A DNA stretch of 64,000 nt from the NCBI RefSeq assembly GCF_000186225.1, contig NC_014933.1, positions 1,054,001-1,118,000 on the forward strand, read 5' to 3'. This DNA is from Bacteroides helcogenes P 36-108. Its GTDB lineage: Bacteria > Bacteroidota > Bacteroidia > Bacteroidales > Bacteroidaceae. The position numbers were made by a program, and so were the translations under genes. This document shows, piece by piece, positions 27,844 to 36,694 of this stretch. Every line of letters starts with the position of its first letter. Positions within the stretch are counted from its first letter, which is position 1. The notes under the pieces were generated by a model. That model had not been told where the DNA came from. It did not search any database and saw only the letters and a program-made list of their open reading frames with translations.

Positions 27844-28980
27844 TTATTCTATTTTTTTTGTGAACGCCCTGCGCCGTTTATGTTGTTCGGTCTTGAAGTA
27901 TTCCCATTGGGCTTGTACTTTACCGTTCATTTCCAGCTCTGGGTTGCTCTCTGCAAATATAAAACCTAATTTTTGATAAACCGGAATTAAATCGGAAAAT
28001 AACAAAGCGTTAACACCTTTGTTCTGGTATTCGGGTTTCACGGCTACCAACAACAAATCCAGCATTTTGGCACGGCGCTTCATGAACAATGCTTTCAGCA
28101 AGTAATACCATCCCAAGGGCAGCAGACGTCCGTGAGATTTCTGTAATGCTTCTGATAATGATGGCATTGAAATTCCTACGGCAATCAATTTGTCTTCTGC
28201 ATCGGTAATGAGCGTTACCATGCGTAAGTCCACGATGGGGAGATACATTTTTACGTATTGGTCGATCTGACGTTGCGATAAGGCGGAATATCCGTACAGA
28301 GGGCTGTATGCTTCGTTCATTAGTTCAAAGATGGCTTGTCCGTAGTCGCGGGCAAGTTTTCTTGCCGATGTGTACTTTTTGATTTTGAGGTTATACTTGC
28401 GTTGGATGAGGTCTGAGATTCGTTGATGTTTTTCGGGTATGGCATCTGGTATGTAGATTTTATATTCCACCCAGTCGGCATCCTTTTCAAATCCCATACG
28501 TTCCATGTGCTGCGGATAGTAAGGATAGTTGTAAGTGGTTGCCATAGTGCTCAGTTGGTCAAAACCTTCGATAAGCATGCCTTCCGCATCAAAATCGGTG
28601 AAGCCCAGTGGCCCTTGCAAATGAGTCATTCCACGGTCTTTGCCCCATTTTTCCACAGTGCGTATCAAGGCGTCGGAAACTTCCGGATCGTCGATGAAAT
28701 CTATCCAGCCGAAACGCACTTCCTTCTTGTTCCAGGTCTGGTTGGCTTTTTGGTTGATGATGGCAGCTACACGTCCCGCAATCTTATCGTCTTTGTAAGC
28801 GAGGAAATATTCAGCTTCACAGAATTCAAATGCTGCATTCTTTTTTTTGTTGAATGTGTTGAGCATGTCGTCATAAAGGTCGGGAACCGAATAAGGATTG
28901 TTCTTGTATAGCTTGTAGTTGAAGCGAATGAACTGTTTCAGTTCTTTCTTTGTAGAAACTTTTTTAATTGTAATTGCCAT
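27844..28980 (-). CDS. GNAT-like acyltransferase family protein
   Basis: This is a 378-residue cytoplasmic protein with two GNAT-like regions. The N-terminal region runs to about residue 150 (EYFLAYKDDKIAGRVAAIIN and MTHLQGPLGFTDFDAEGML). The C-terminal region has the acyl-CoA-site-like stretch LLLVAVKPEYQNKGVNALLF (about 312-331). The family is widespread in Bacteroidota and annotated as N-acetyltransferase or unknown; related proteins have been linked to lipid acylation in other bacteria, but I cannot assign a substrate. It is first in a minus-strand series with parE, coaD and the S41 gene. Confidence 0.65.
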   Translation of the reverse strand: MAITIKKVSTKKELKQFIRFNYKLYKNNPYSVPDLYDDMLNTFNKKKNAAFEFCEAEYFLAYKDDKIAGRVAAIINQKANQTWNKKEVRFGWIDFIDDPEVSDALIRTVEKWGKDRGMTHLQGPLGFTDFDAEGMLIEGFDQLSTMATTYNYPYYPQHMERMGFEKDADWVEYKIYIPDAIPEKHQRISDLIQRKYNLKIKKYTSARKLARDYGQAIFELMNEAYSPLYGYSALSQRQIDQYVKMYLPIVDLRMVTLITDAEDKLIAVGISMPSLSEALQKSHGRLLPLGWYYLLKALFMKRRAKMLDLLLVAVKPEYQNKGVNALLFSDLIPVYQKLGFIFAESNPELEMNGKVQAQWEYFKTEQHKRRRAFTKKIE

Positions 28981-29085
28981 AATTGTATATCGTTATGAGC
29001 CGGCAAAGATACACGATAATGTTTAAAATACCTCACCGAGTTATTAAAAAACGATCATTCCGTGAATATGTGTGCTGTCGTTATG

Positions 29086-30048
29086 TCACAGGTTGTAAAT
29101 CAATGCTGCCGTGTAGGCTATGTAGCAAAGTATCAGGATGCTTCCTTCTATCCGGGTAATGGTACGTTTCCCGAAAAAGCTCCCGAATATCCAGAGCAGA
29201 ATGCTTGAGCCGACCAGTACCGATAGATCCATGTTATTGATGCCTGCCAGATGCAGAGGCGTAATGGAGGCCGAGCTGCCCAAAACGAAGAACACATTGA
29301 AGAGGTTGCTGCCTATCACGTTGCCGATGGCTATTTCCGGGTTCTTTTTCAAGGCGGCCACAATGGAGGTGGCAAGTTCGGGCAGGGATGTTCCGCCTGC
29401 CACAAGGGTAAGCCCGATGACGGACTCGCTGACGCCCAAGCTGCGTGCGATGCCGCTGGCGCCGTCCACGAAGAAACTTCCACCTGCGATGAGTGCACCA
29501 AGGCCGCCGAGGATATACAGGACGGATTTCCACATCGGGAACTTCTTGATATCTTCTGTTTCCTCCTCTTTCTCTTTCGGATTATTTTGGGCGATGGCAA
29601 AGGTATAGCTCATGAAGATGGCGAAGAAGCAGAGCAGTAACAGTCCGTCGGTAATGCTGAGGATGTTCTCCTTGCTGCCGTCCAGTAGTATGTCATTGGC
29701 GCAAATCAGTAGGGTGAAAGAAGACAGGATACAAAGGGGAATCTCCCTTTGCAGAGTATTTCGGGTAACAACGATGGGAGCAAAAAGAGCAGTACATCCC
29801 ACAATCATCAGGGTATTGAAAATATTACTCCCCACTACGTTTCCGATAGCGATGTCTGCGCTTCCCTTCAGGGCAGAAGATATGCTGACGGTGAGTTCGG
29901 GGGCAGATGTGCCGAAAGCTACGATAGTCAACCCGATGACGATAGACGGTATGCGGAAATGCTTGGCAACGGATGCGGCTCCGTCTGTCAGTCCGTTAGC
30001 ACCCAAGAGTATAAGGAGCAATCCTCCGATAAGAAACAGTATATTCAT
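29086..30048 (-). CDS. Calcium/sodium antiporter (CaCA family, YrbG-like)
   Basis: This is an inner-membrane cation exchanger of 320 residues with about ten helices in two inverted halves. Each half has its alpha repeat: VAFGTSAPELTVSISSAL with GNVVGSNIFN in the first, and VAGGTSLPELATSIVAAL with GNVIGSNLFN in the second. The acidic ion-binding residues are in the PEL motifs. A short charged loop separates the halves (NNPKEKEEETEDIKKFP). It stands alone between divergent neighbours. Confidence 0.92.
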   Translation of the reverse strand: MNILFLIGGLLLILLGANGLTDGAASVAKHFRIPSIVIGLTIVAFGTSAPELTVSISSALKGSADIAIGNVVGSNIFNTLMIVGCTALFAPIVVTRNTLQREIPLCILSSFTLLICANDILLDGSKENILSITDGLLLLCFFAIFMSYTFAIAQNNPKEKEEETEDIKKFPMWKSVLYILGGLGALIAGGSFFVDGASGIARSLGVSESVIGLTLVAGGTSLPELATSIVAALKKNPEIAIGNVIGSNLFNVFFVLGSSASITPLHLAGINNMDLSVLVGSSILLWIFGSFFGKRTITRIEGSILILCYIAYTAALIYNL

Positions 30049-30203
30049 AGAAATATAAATTTGTGCACAAAGATAATGGTTTGTTTTCTGTACTCATGAT
30101 ACTTTGCACTGAAATTAAGCCGGAAAGTCAAAAACATTCCGTATGTTTGAAGCATTTATTTTAGATAAATGTTTGAAAAATCAACCAAGTAGTAGATTAA
30201 GAT

Positions 30204-32012
30204 ATGGTAATTATTCGCATTCTGTGCTTTTGTTTGTTGCTGATGCCGTTCAATGACGTTTCGGCACAATTGGTGGATAAAGTCATCAATATATTCAATG
30301 AAGACAGTTTACGTGCAGCTTCGGTTGCAAAATCAGATTCCGACTCCGTTAAATTATCGTTGGTCAGGCAAGAATTGGCGACGGCGAAGTTGAATGAGGC
30401 AAATCTGCGTATGGAGATGGAGCAGATGAAGCTGGAGAGTTATGCGGTGGACTCTGTGAAGTTGGCGCGCCAGAAGCAACGCATCGACTCGTTGCGCAGA
30501 GTGACTCCCGGCATACCGGTGACAGTGGAGAATGACACTCTTTTCTTTTTATATGCCAAACGTGGCGGGCATACTCCCCGGCAGCGTGCGGAGTCCATTT
30601 CGAAAAATATCACCGATTTGGGAAAACGCTTTAACCTCCGCCCCGATTCGGTTTACATAGAAAACAGTGACATAGTGACCGATTTGATGTATGGCGATAA
30701 AGTTATCGTATCCTTTACCGACCAGGATGGATTGTGGGAGAATTGTACGAGGCAGCAACTGGCTGCCGGCAAGCGGCACATTATTGTTGAGAAGCTGAGA
30801 ATAATGAAAGAAGAGCATGGCCTGATACAGTTGGGTAAGCGAATCTTTTATTTCCTCTTGGTGATTGTCGGTCAGTTTCTATTGTTTAAGCTCACCATCT
30901 GGCTGTTCAAGAAGCTCAAGGTTTGCATTGAAAAGTTGAAAGATACCAGGCTGAAACCAATTTCCATCCAAGAATATGAATTGCTGGATACGCAGAAGCA
31001 GGTAAACCTATTGGTCCTTTTGGCAAGCTTGTTGCGCTATGCCTTTATGTTTCTGCAATTGTTGTTGACGGTTCCATTACTCTTTTCCTTATTTCCCCAG
31101 ACGGAAAGCCTTGCATACCGGTTATTATCCTATATTTGGAATCCTGTCAAGAGCATCTTGAACGGGGTGGTAGATTATATACCTAACCTGTTCACTATTT
31201 TTGTGATATGCTTTGCGGTGAAGTATCTGGTGAGGCTGTTCCATTATCTTGCCAATGAAGTTCAATCGGAACGGTTGAAGTTGAGAGGATTTTATCCCGA
31301 CTGGGCAATTCCAACTTTTCACATTATTCGCTTTCTGCTTTGCGCCTTTATGATTGCGATGATTTATCCTTATCTTCCGGGCTCCAAATCGGGCGTGTTT
31401 CAAGGCATATCTGTATTTGTGGGGTTGATAGTGTCACTCGGTTCCAGTACGGTGATTGGAAATATCATAGCGGGACTGGTTATCACGTATATGCGTCCGT
31501 TTAAGATAGGTGACCGCATCAAGTTGAATGATACGACGGGAAATGTGATTGAGAAGACGCCGCTCGTGACCCGCATCCGCACCCCGAAGAACGAGGTGGT
31601 CACCATCCCCAATTCCTTCATCATGTCTTCGCATACGGTGAATTACAGTGCTTCGGCGCGCGAGTACGGCTTGATTATCCATTCGGAGGTCACCATCGGC
31701 TATGACGCTCCGTGGCGCAAGGTGCATCAGATGTTGATAGAGGCTGCGCTGAACACGCCCGGCGTGGTGGACGACCCCCGCCCGTTCGTGTTGGAGACTT
31801 CGCTCAGCGATTGGTATCCGGTGTATCAGGTGAATGCGTATATCCGTGAGGCCGACAAGCTGGCGCAGATATACTCCGATCTTCATCAGAACATCCAGGA
31901 CAAGTTCAATGAGGAAGGGATTGAGATTATGTCGCCCCACTACATGGCTACGCGCGATGGTAGTGAGACGACTATTCCGAAGGATGACTTGCGGGAGAAA
32001 GGGAAGAAGTGA
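30204..32012 (+). CDS. Mechanosensitive ion channel family protein (MscS type)
   Basis: This is a 602-residue membrane channel that opens under osmotic shock. It has a signal peptide (to about residue 22) and a periplasmic coiled-coil region (about 30-100) with DSVKLARQKQRIDSLRR. Four to five membrane helices lie at about 215-420. The MscS pore and beta domain follow, with SLGSSTVIGNIIAGLVITYMRPF split as pore-lining glycine/alanine helix and strand start, then GDRIKLNDTTGNVIEKTPLVTRIRTPKNE. The C-terminal domain extends to about 585. It is larger than E. coli MscS, like other long MscS homologs. Confidence 0.9.
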   Translation: MVIIRILCFCLLLMPFNDVSAQLVDKVINIFNEDSLRAASVAKSDSDSVKLSLVRQELATAKLNEANLRMEMEQMKLESYAVDSVKLARQKQRIDSLRRVTPGIPVTVENDTLFFLYAKRGGHTPRQRAESISKNITDLGKRFNLRPDSVYIENSDIVTDLMYGDKVIVSFTDQDGLWENCTRQQLAAGKRHIIVEKLRIMKEEHGLIQLGKRIFYFLLVIVGQFLLFKLTIWLFKKLKVCIEKLKDTRLKPISIQEYELLDTQKQVNLLVLLASLLRYAFMFLQLLLTVPLLFSLFPQTESLAYRLLSYIWNPVKSILNGVVDYIPNLFTIFVICFAVKYLVRLFHYLANEVQSERLKLRGFYPDWAIPTFHIIRFLLCAFMIAMIYPYLPGSKSGVFQGISVFVGLIVSLGSSTVIGNIIAGLVITYMRPFKIGDRIKLNDTTGNVIEKTPLVTRIRTPKNEVVTIPNSFIMSSHTVNYSASAREYGLIIHSEVTIGYDAPWRKVHQMLIEAALNTPGVVDDPRPFVLETSLSDWYPVYQVNAYIREADKLAQIYSDLHQNIQDKFNEEGIEIMSPHYMATRDGSETTIPKDDLREKGKK

Positions 32013-32043
32013 TTCCCCGTATACCCCAAGACTTCAGGCAGGC

Positions 32044-32988
32044 TTACTTGCTGCGCGTCACCGTGTGCAGCACATTCCCGTGCTTGTCTATCATGCGCAG
32101 TTGCAGCGTCTTCTTGTCGGCAGAGACGATGGAGAAGCCGGGCTCGGGGCTGCAAAACTGCGTGCCCTCGATGGGGCTCACCTTGCGGGCCAGCGAGCCG
32201 GCAGAGTTGGTGATGTAGTCCGTATCGCTGCCCTTCACCCGTACATGCTGGAAGTTGTGGATGTGTCCGCAGATGTACATATCCACTTTGTGACGGCGCA
32301 GGATGGGGTCGAGGCGTGCCTGCATGTCGGCGCGTTCGCTTTCGTCCTTGGGCGTTTCGGCATAGATGGGGTGGTGTCCGGCCACGATCACCCAATCTTC
32401 CTTGGCGGCGGTGAGCACGGAGTCTATCCACGCCAGTTGTGCCCGGTAGTCTTGGCGGCAGGCATCGGGATAGGTGTCGCTCTCGTTGCGGTACTTGTCG
32501 ATGAGCGGGGCGGTGTCTATCCAGAGGACGCGGAGGGTCATGCCTTTTTTCTCGAAGACTTTGGTGTAGTAGCGGGCGGGCATGTTCCATCGGCGGGAGA
32601 CGTTGCTATAATCCATCACGGCCTGCGTGTTGCCGCGATACTCGTGGTTGCCCAAGAGGGGGAACCAGTTGATCATCAGTTCGGGATGGGAGTAGATGAG
32701 TTCGTAGTTGGTCATCCACAGGGGGTCGCTTACGCTCTGCACGCCCTCGAAGTGGTGGATGTCTCCGGTGGCGAGGACAAACTCGGGGTCGGCTCCGTTC
32801 TCGGCCATTGTGCCCATCAGTTCGGCAATGGGTTTCTGGTCGTAGTAACCGTTGCGACCCAGGTCGTTGGCCACGTAGAAGTTCAGCTTCTTGTCGAAGA
32901 CGGAGTAGTCGGTGATTTGGGCGATTGCCGCGTTGCCCAACAGGGCGACGAGCAGCAGGAGGAATAGTTTCTTCATTGTTGTTTTCAT
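32044..32988 (-). CDS. Exported metallophosphoesterase (purple acid phosphatase-like)
   Basis: This is an exported calcineurin-like phosphoesterase of 314 residues, with a signal peptide ending about AIAQ. The metal ligands are LATGDIHHFEG, PLLGNHEYRGN, IVAGHHPIYAE and CGHIHNFQHV; the first block is FYVANDLGRNGYY where the family usually has GDWG. The order and spacing resemble tartrate-resistant/purple acid phosphatases. It probably releases phosphate from phosphomonoesters in the periplasm. An alternative start, MKKLFLL, lies at 32976. It is downstream of a TonB receptor on the same strand, so a phosphorylated-substrate uptake pair is possible. Confidence 0.8.
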   Translation of the reverse strand: MKTTMKKLFLLLLVALLGNAAIAQITDYSVFDKKLNFYVANDLGRNGYYDQKPIAELMGTMAENGADPEFVLATGDIHHFEGVQSVSDPLWMTNYELIYSHPELMINWFPLLGNHEYRGNTQAVMDYSNVSRRWNMPARYYTKVFEKKGMTLRVLWIDTAPLIDKYRNESDTYPDACRQDYRAQLAWIDSVLTAAKEDWVIVAGHHPIYAETPKDESERADMQARLDPILRRHKVDMYICGHIHNFQHVRVKGSDTDYITNSAGSLARKVSPIEGTQFCSPEPGFSIVSADKKTLQLRMIDKHGNVLHTVTRSK

Positions 32989-33636
32989 TACTTGTTATTT
33001 TGAAGGAGTTAAAGGGAGTTACCGTTCGCTTTGCTCACTCAGGGAGTTATCGCCCGCAGGCGGGCTGAGGAGTTAAAGGCCGATACTCCGCAAACTGAGA
33101 GTTCATTGTTTATTGCTTATCGTTCATTGTTTATTGTTCATCGTTTATTGTTCATAATTCAGGTGCATCGGTTTCTCCGTATTCAGTTTTCCGCTGCGGG
33201 GGGGATGCCGAAGCTTGTTTAATGATTTCTTTTCAGGCACGGAATTCACGGATTTCACGGATTTGCTTTTTCTTTTTCTGCGTTAATCTGCGGTTTCCGT
33301 GCCTAAAAGGATTTCGCTCACTCAGGGCGTTAGAGGCCGATAGTGCTACGAAGTTCATTATTCATAATTCAAAAGGCGCTTCTGCTGAAAACTCTTTACG
33401 TTCCTGCCGCCTGCCGTTTCCGCCGCTTTGGAGAGTGCGGATGCCGGAAGAGTCTCCGTACCCCCGTCAGAAGTGCTTCTGGAGGGGGCGAAAAATGGAA
33501 GCGCAAGGAGTGAAAAATGGAAGCGCATGCAGTTGAAAATGGAAGCGCATGCAGTTTCAACTCCTTGCGCTTCCATTTTCTGCTCCGTGCGCATGTATTT
33601 CCGGGTCTGTGCGGAGGGACTGATAATTCTTTACAA
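32989..33636. repeat. Intergenic region made of several short repeat families
   Basis: No gene is supported here. Contents: repeated GGAGTTA blocks at 33003-33090 and a related block at 33310-33345; tandem 21-base units beginning GTTCATTG (33101-33121, 33122-33142, partial to 33160); an inverted repeat with 14-base arms AGGCACGGAA-type (33230-33244 and 33295-33308) around CACGGATTT direct repeats; and three tandem copies of a 22-base unit containing ATGGAAGCGCA (33490-33557) followed by an inverted copy whose 20-base arm (33560-33579) perfectly matches 33492-33511. The mix resembles dispersed intergenic repeats of Bacteroides. Confidence 0.75.
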
Positions 33637-36471
33637 TCAGAAGTTTATCTTTACGCCCGCGTTTACCCGCACGCCGTAGTGTTCGCTCTGCATGGTGCGA
33701 TCCTTGCTGCCTTGATAGTAGCGCAGGGGTTGGTTCAGCAGGTTGGTGGCTTCGGCGTAGAAGGTGGTCTTGAGCTTGCGGCCGAAGGTGTAGCTGGCGT
33801 TCACGTCCATGTAGTTGACGGCATCGTAGTAGCGGTCGTAGAACTTCTCGCTGCCCATCTCGTCGATGAAGGCGGAGGCGTAGTTGTAGCTCCAGCGGAT
33901 GTTGAGCCCGTACTTCTCGAAGAAGAGGGAGGCGTTGGCGGTGTGCTCGGGCGAACCGGGCAGGCGCAGTCCGCTTTCGTTCTCGCGGCCTTCAAAGTTG
34001 AAGTTGTTCACACGGCTATAAGAATAGGTGTACGTGCCGTAGAAGCCGATGCACTTCAGGGCGGGGGCGATGAAGCCGAAGTCGCGCTGGTAGGCGAGTT
34101 CCACGCCAAGCAGGTCGGCGTCGCCCGAGTTGCGGGGTTGGCTGAACTTGGTGTAGGAGTTGCCGTTCCACTGGTAGTTGCGCAGGGTCTGGTCTACGAT
34201 GAAGTCGTTTATCTTCTTGTAGAACACGCCGGCGCTGACCAGCCCGATGCTCTTGAAGTAGTATTCGCCGTTGAGGTCGAAGTTGTAGCTGATGGTGGGG
34301 CTCAGCTCGGGATTGCCCACGGAGATGGAGTTGTCGCTGCGCTTGATGCTGATGTTGGGCGCAAGGGCGGCGTACTTGGGGCGCGAGATGGTGTTGGTGA
34401 AGGAGGCGCGGAGCTTGAAGTCGTCGTTCACGTCATGCTTCACCAGGACGGAGGGCAGCACGTTGAGGTACGTGTGGCTCTCGTAGGGGGTGCGGGTGGT
34501 TTCGTCACTGTCGGCGTCGTACTGGCTGCCGCTGTACTTCACGTGGGTGTTCTCCAGGCGGAGTCCCAACATCAGGTCCCACTTCTTGCCGAACTTCTGG
34601 TCGTAGCGCAGGTAGCCTGCCGTCACGGTCTCTTTGGCGTTGAAGTTGGTGGCGAGTTCTGCGGGCACTTGTGCTTTCTCAAAGAGGGTGCTGTTGTTCA
34701 AGTCCAGGTTGCCTAAGTATTCCTTGCTGATGAAGTTGCCTGCCGCGTACTGGCTGCCGGGCATGTATCCGCTGCGTGTCTGGTTGGTGAGGGCGGCCAT
34801 GTTAGCTTGGTCAAATCCGGTCTCGTCCAGCGGGGTGTATTCGTAGAAGTCCACGGTCTTGTCTTTGGTCTTGTGCACCATCTTGGCGCCGAAGCGCAGG
34901 GCGTTGGCATAGAAGCCTTTCTTCAGGGGCAGCTTGAAGTCGAACTTCGCTTTGAGGTCTTTCTCCTGAATGTCTTCCTGCTGCTCGGTCACTTCCTTCA
35001 GACTGAAGTTCTTGTTGCCCAGCAGGTCGGCGGTCATCGTCATGGACGAGCCGTCTTGCGGGGTGAAGAGCGGCCGGCGTTCGTCCGTGAGGTCGAGGTC
35101 GAACTTCTGCTTTTTCAGTTGATAGTCAATGTATCGTTCGTTGGGGCGTTCCTCGCTCGCTTTGGCGTAGTTCAGGCTCCAGTCCATGCTCAGCTTGCCG
35201 AAGAGGTGCTCGCCGCCTAAGGTGAAGTCCATCGTGCGTTGGCGTTCCAGGCGGGCGTTGCGGTTGTCGGGGCTGCCGCCTTTGGTCTGGAAGCGCACGG
35301 TTCCCTTGTCATTGATGGAGCAGTAGTCGTTGCCGTTGTCGTCTTTCTCAAGGTTGATGCCCTTGATGGTCGTGCGGTAGCGGTTCTCCCAGTCGTTGCG
35401 GTTGTTGAAGATGCCCTTGAAGGTCAGCTTGTGGTTGGCGTTGAACACGTAGTCCAGCGCGGCGGAGTAGCTCTGGCGTTCGCGGGTCAGGTAGTATTGG
35501 CGTATCTGATAGTCGGTCAGGGTCACTTCGCCGGAGTTCGCGTCCTTGTCCCATACAAACTCCACGTCGTCGCTTCCGCTGGGGGAGTTCTGATAGGAGG
35601 CGGAGAGCATCACGCCCAACTTGTCATTGAAGAAGCGGTCACCATAGGTGAAGCCGAGGTTCAGTTGCGCCTTCTCGCTCACCCGGTTGTAGCCCGTCCC
35701 TGCCGTGGCGCTGATGAAGCGCTTGTAGGGCGAGTTCTTCGTCACTAAGTTGATGCTGCCGCCGATGGCATCGGCATCCATGTCCGGTGTCACCACCTTG
35801 TTCACCTCGATGGTCTGAATCATGTCCGAGGGGATGAGGTCGAGCTGCACGTTGCGTGTGTCGCCTTCGGCAGAGGGGATGCGGTTGCCGTTGATGGTGA
35901 CGGAGCTGAGGTCGGCGCTCGTGCCGCGCACTTGTCCGAAGCGGGCTTCGCCTTGGTCATATTGCACGTTGATGCCGGAGATGCGCTTCAGCGCGTCGCC
36001 GATGTTGGAGTCGGGGAACTTGCCCACTTGGTCGGCGGACACCACGTTGCTGATGCCCAGGCTGCTCTTCTGCGAGTTGATGGCACGGCGTTGACCCTGG
36101 AAGGCTCCGCCCACTACCACTTCTTGCAGCTCCACGCCTTCATTCAGCGTCACGTCCTTCTCCAAGGTATGTCCTGCGGGGATGGTGATTTTCAGTTCCA
36201 CAGGCGAGTAGCCCACGTAGCTCACCTTCACTGTATAAGTTCCCGGGTCCAGGTTGGAGAATGTGTAGAAGCCGTTGACGTCGCTCGTCACACCAGTGTG
36301 TAGTTTCTCGATATAGATGGAGGCGCCCGGGAGAGTTTGTTTGGTGGCGTCGATAATACGTCCGCGCACTGTTCCTTGTTTGGTTACATTTGCTTTTTCG
36401 TCGGCCATTGTCGCGTTGGCCGTTCCGAAGAGTAATAGCAAGCATAGACATGCTTTTAAGATTTGTTTCAT
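33637..36471 (-). CDS. TonB-dependent outer-membrane receptor
   Basis: This is an outer-membrane active transporter of 944 residues from the MKQILK start (an in-frame ATG four codons earlier at 36483 is also possible). A signal peptide is followed by a carboxypeptidase-regulatory-like beta domain (GRIIDATKQTLPGASIYIEK, about 38-110). The plug domain has VSADQVGKFPDSNIGDALKR, RGTSADLSSVTINGNRIPS and ADAIGGSINLVTK. The 22-strand barrel ends in a typical aromatic C-terminus (VNAGVKINF). The plug sequence resembles the TonB-Xanth-Caul group rather than SusC, and no SusD partner is next to it. The substrate is unknown; neighbours suggest a phosphoester or a glycan. Confidence 0.88.
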   Translation of the reverse strand: MKQILKACLCLLLLFGTANATMADEKANVTKQGTVRGRIIDATKQTLPGASIYIEKLHTGVTSDVNGFYTFSNLDPGTYTVKVSYVGYSPVELKITIPAGHTLEKDVTLNEGVELQEVVVGGAFQGQRRAINSQKSSLGISNVVSADQVGKFPDSNIGDALKRISGINVQYDQGEARFGQVRGTSADLSSVTINGNRIPSAEGDTRNVQLDLIPSDMIQTIEVNKVVTPDMDADAIGGSINLVTKNSPYKRFISATAGTGYNRVSEKAQLNLGFTYGDRFFNDKLGVMLSASYQNSPSGSDDVEFVWDKDANSGEVTLTDYQIRQYYLTRERQSYSAALDYVFNANHKLTFKGIFNNRNDWENRYRTTIKGINLEKDDNGNDYCSINDKGTVRFQTKGGSPDNRNARLERQRTMDFTLGGEHLFGKLSMDWSLNYAKASEERPNERYIDYQLKKQKFDLDLTDERRPLFTPQDGSSMTMTADLLGNKNFSLKEVTEQQEDIQEKDLKAKFDFKLPLKKGFYANALRFGAKMVHKTKDKTVDFYEYTPLDETGFDQANMAALTNQTRSGYMPGSQYAAGNFISKEYLGNLDLNNSTLFEKAQVPAELATNFNAKETVTAGYLRYDQKFGKKWDLMLGLRLENTHVKYSGSQYDADSDETTRTPYESHTYLNVLPSVLVKHDVNDDFKLRASFTNTISRPKYAALAPNISIKRSDNSISVGNPELSPTISYNFDLNGEYYFKSIGLVSAGVFYKKINDFIVDQTLRNYQWNGNSYTKFSQPRNSGDADLLGVELAYQRDFGFIAPALKCIGFYGTYTYSYSRVNNFNFEGRENESGLRLPGSPEHTANASLFFEKYGLNIRWSYNYASAFIDEMGSEKFYDRYYDAVNYMDVNASYTFGRKLKTTFYAEATNLLNQPLRYYQGSKDRTMQSEHYGVRVNAGVKINF

Positions 36472-36500
36472 ACTTGTTGTCATCTGTTAATAATCTGCCG

Positions 36501-36508
36501 CAAAAGTA
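36501..36508 (-). promoter_or_regulatory. Predicted -7 element for the TonB receptor gene
   Basis: TACTTTTG on the minus strand matches TAnnTTTG, 17-29 bases ahead of the two possible start codons. The sulfatase operon diverges from the same intergenic region, with its own box TACCTTTG at 36651-36658. Confidence 0.45.
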
Positions 36509-36650
36509 CGGGTATGCCGTTACGTGCATTTTACGGGAGGTTGAAGAACGGGTGACAATGAGGTTACAATGCGGTTACATCCTCCTTGCCATGTTAGTTC
36601 CGCCTTTTTATTAATATAGCCCGTATTGATGGATGCTAAGGAAATAATGT

Positions 36651-36658
36651 TACCTTTG
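36651..36658 (+). promoter_or_regulatory. Predicted -7 element for the sulfatase-fucosidase operon
   Basis: TACCTTTG lies 36 bases before the ATG at 36695. Because it falls inside the longer in-frame ORF (from 36626), it favours the ATG at 36695 as the real start. Confidence 0.5.
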
Positions 36659-36694
36659 CAGAAATTCTTACATACTTTTAACCGTCTGAATAAC

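Noticed and set aside
33517-34716. Long plus-strand frame (399 codons) opposite the TonB receptor gene
   Set aside because: It lies wholly antisense to a well-supported receptor, is extremely Val/Gly/Ala-rich and has no domain signs; it reflects codon bias of the real gene. The same holds for frames at 31834-32967, 34807-35748, 10376-11095, 11648-12676 and 4948-5991.
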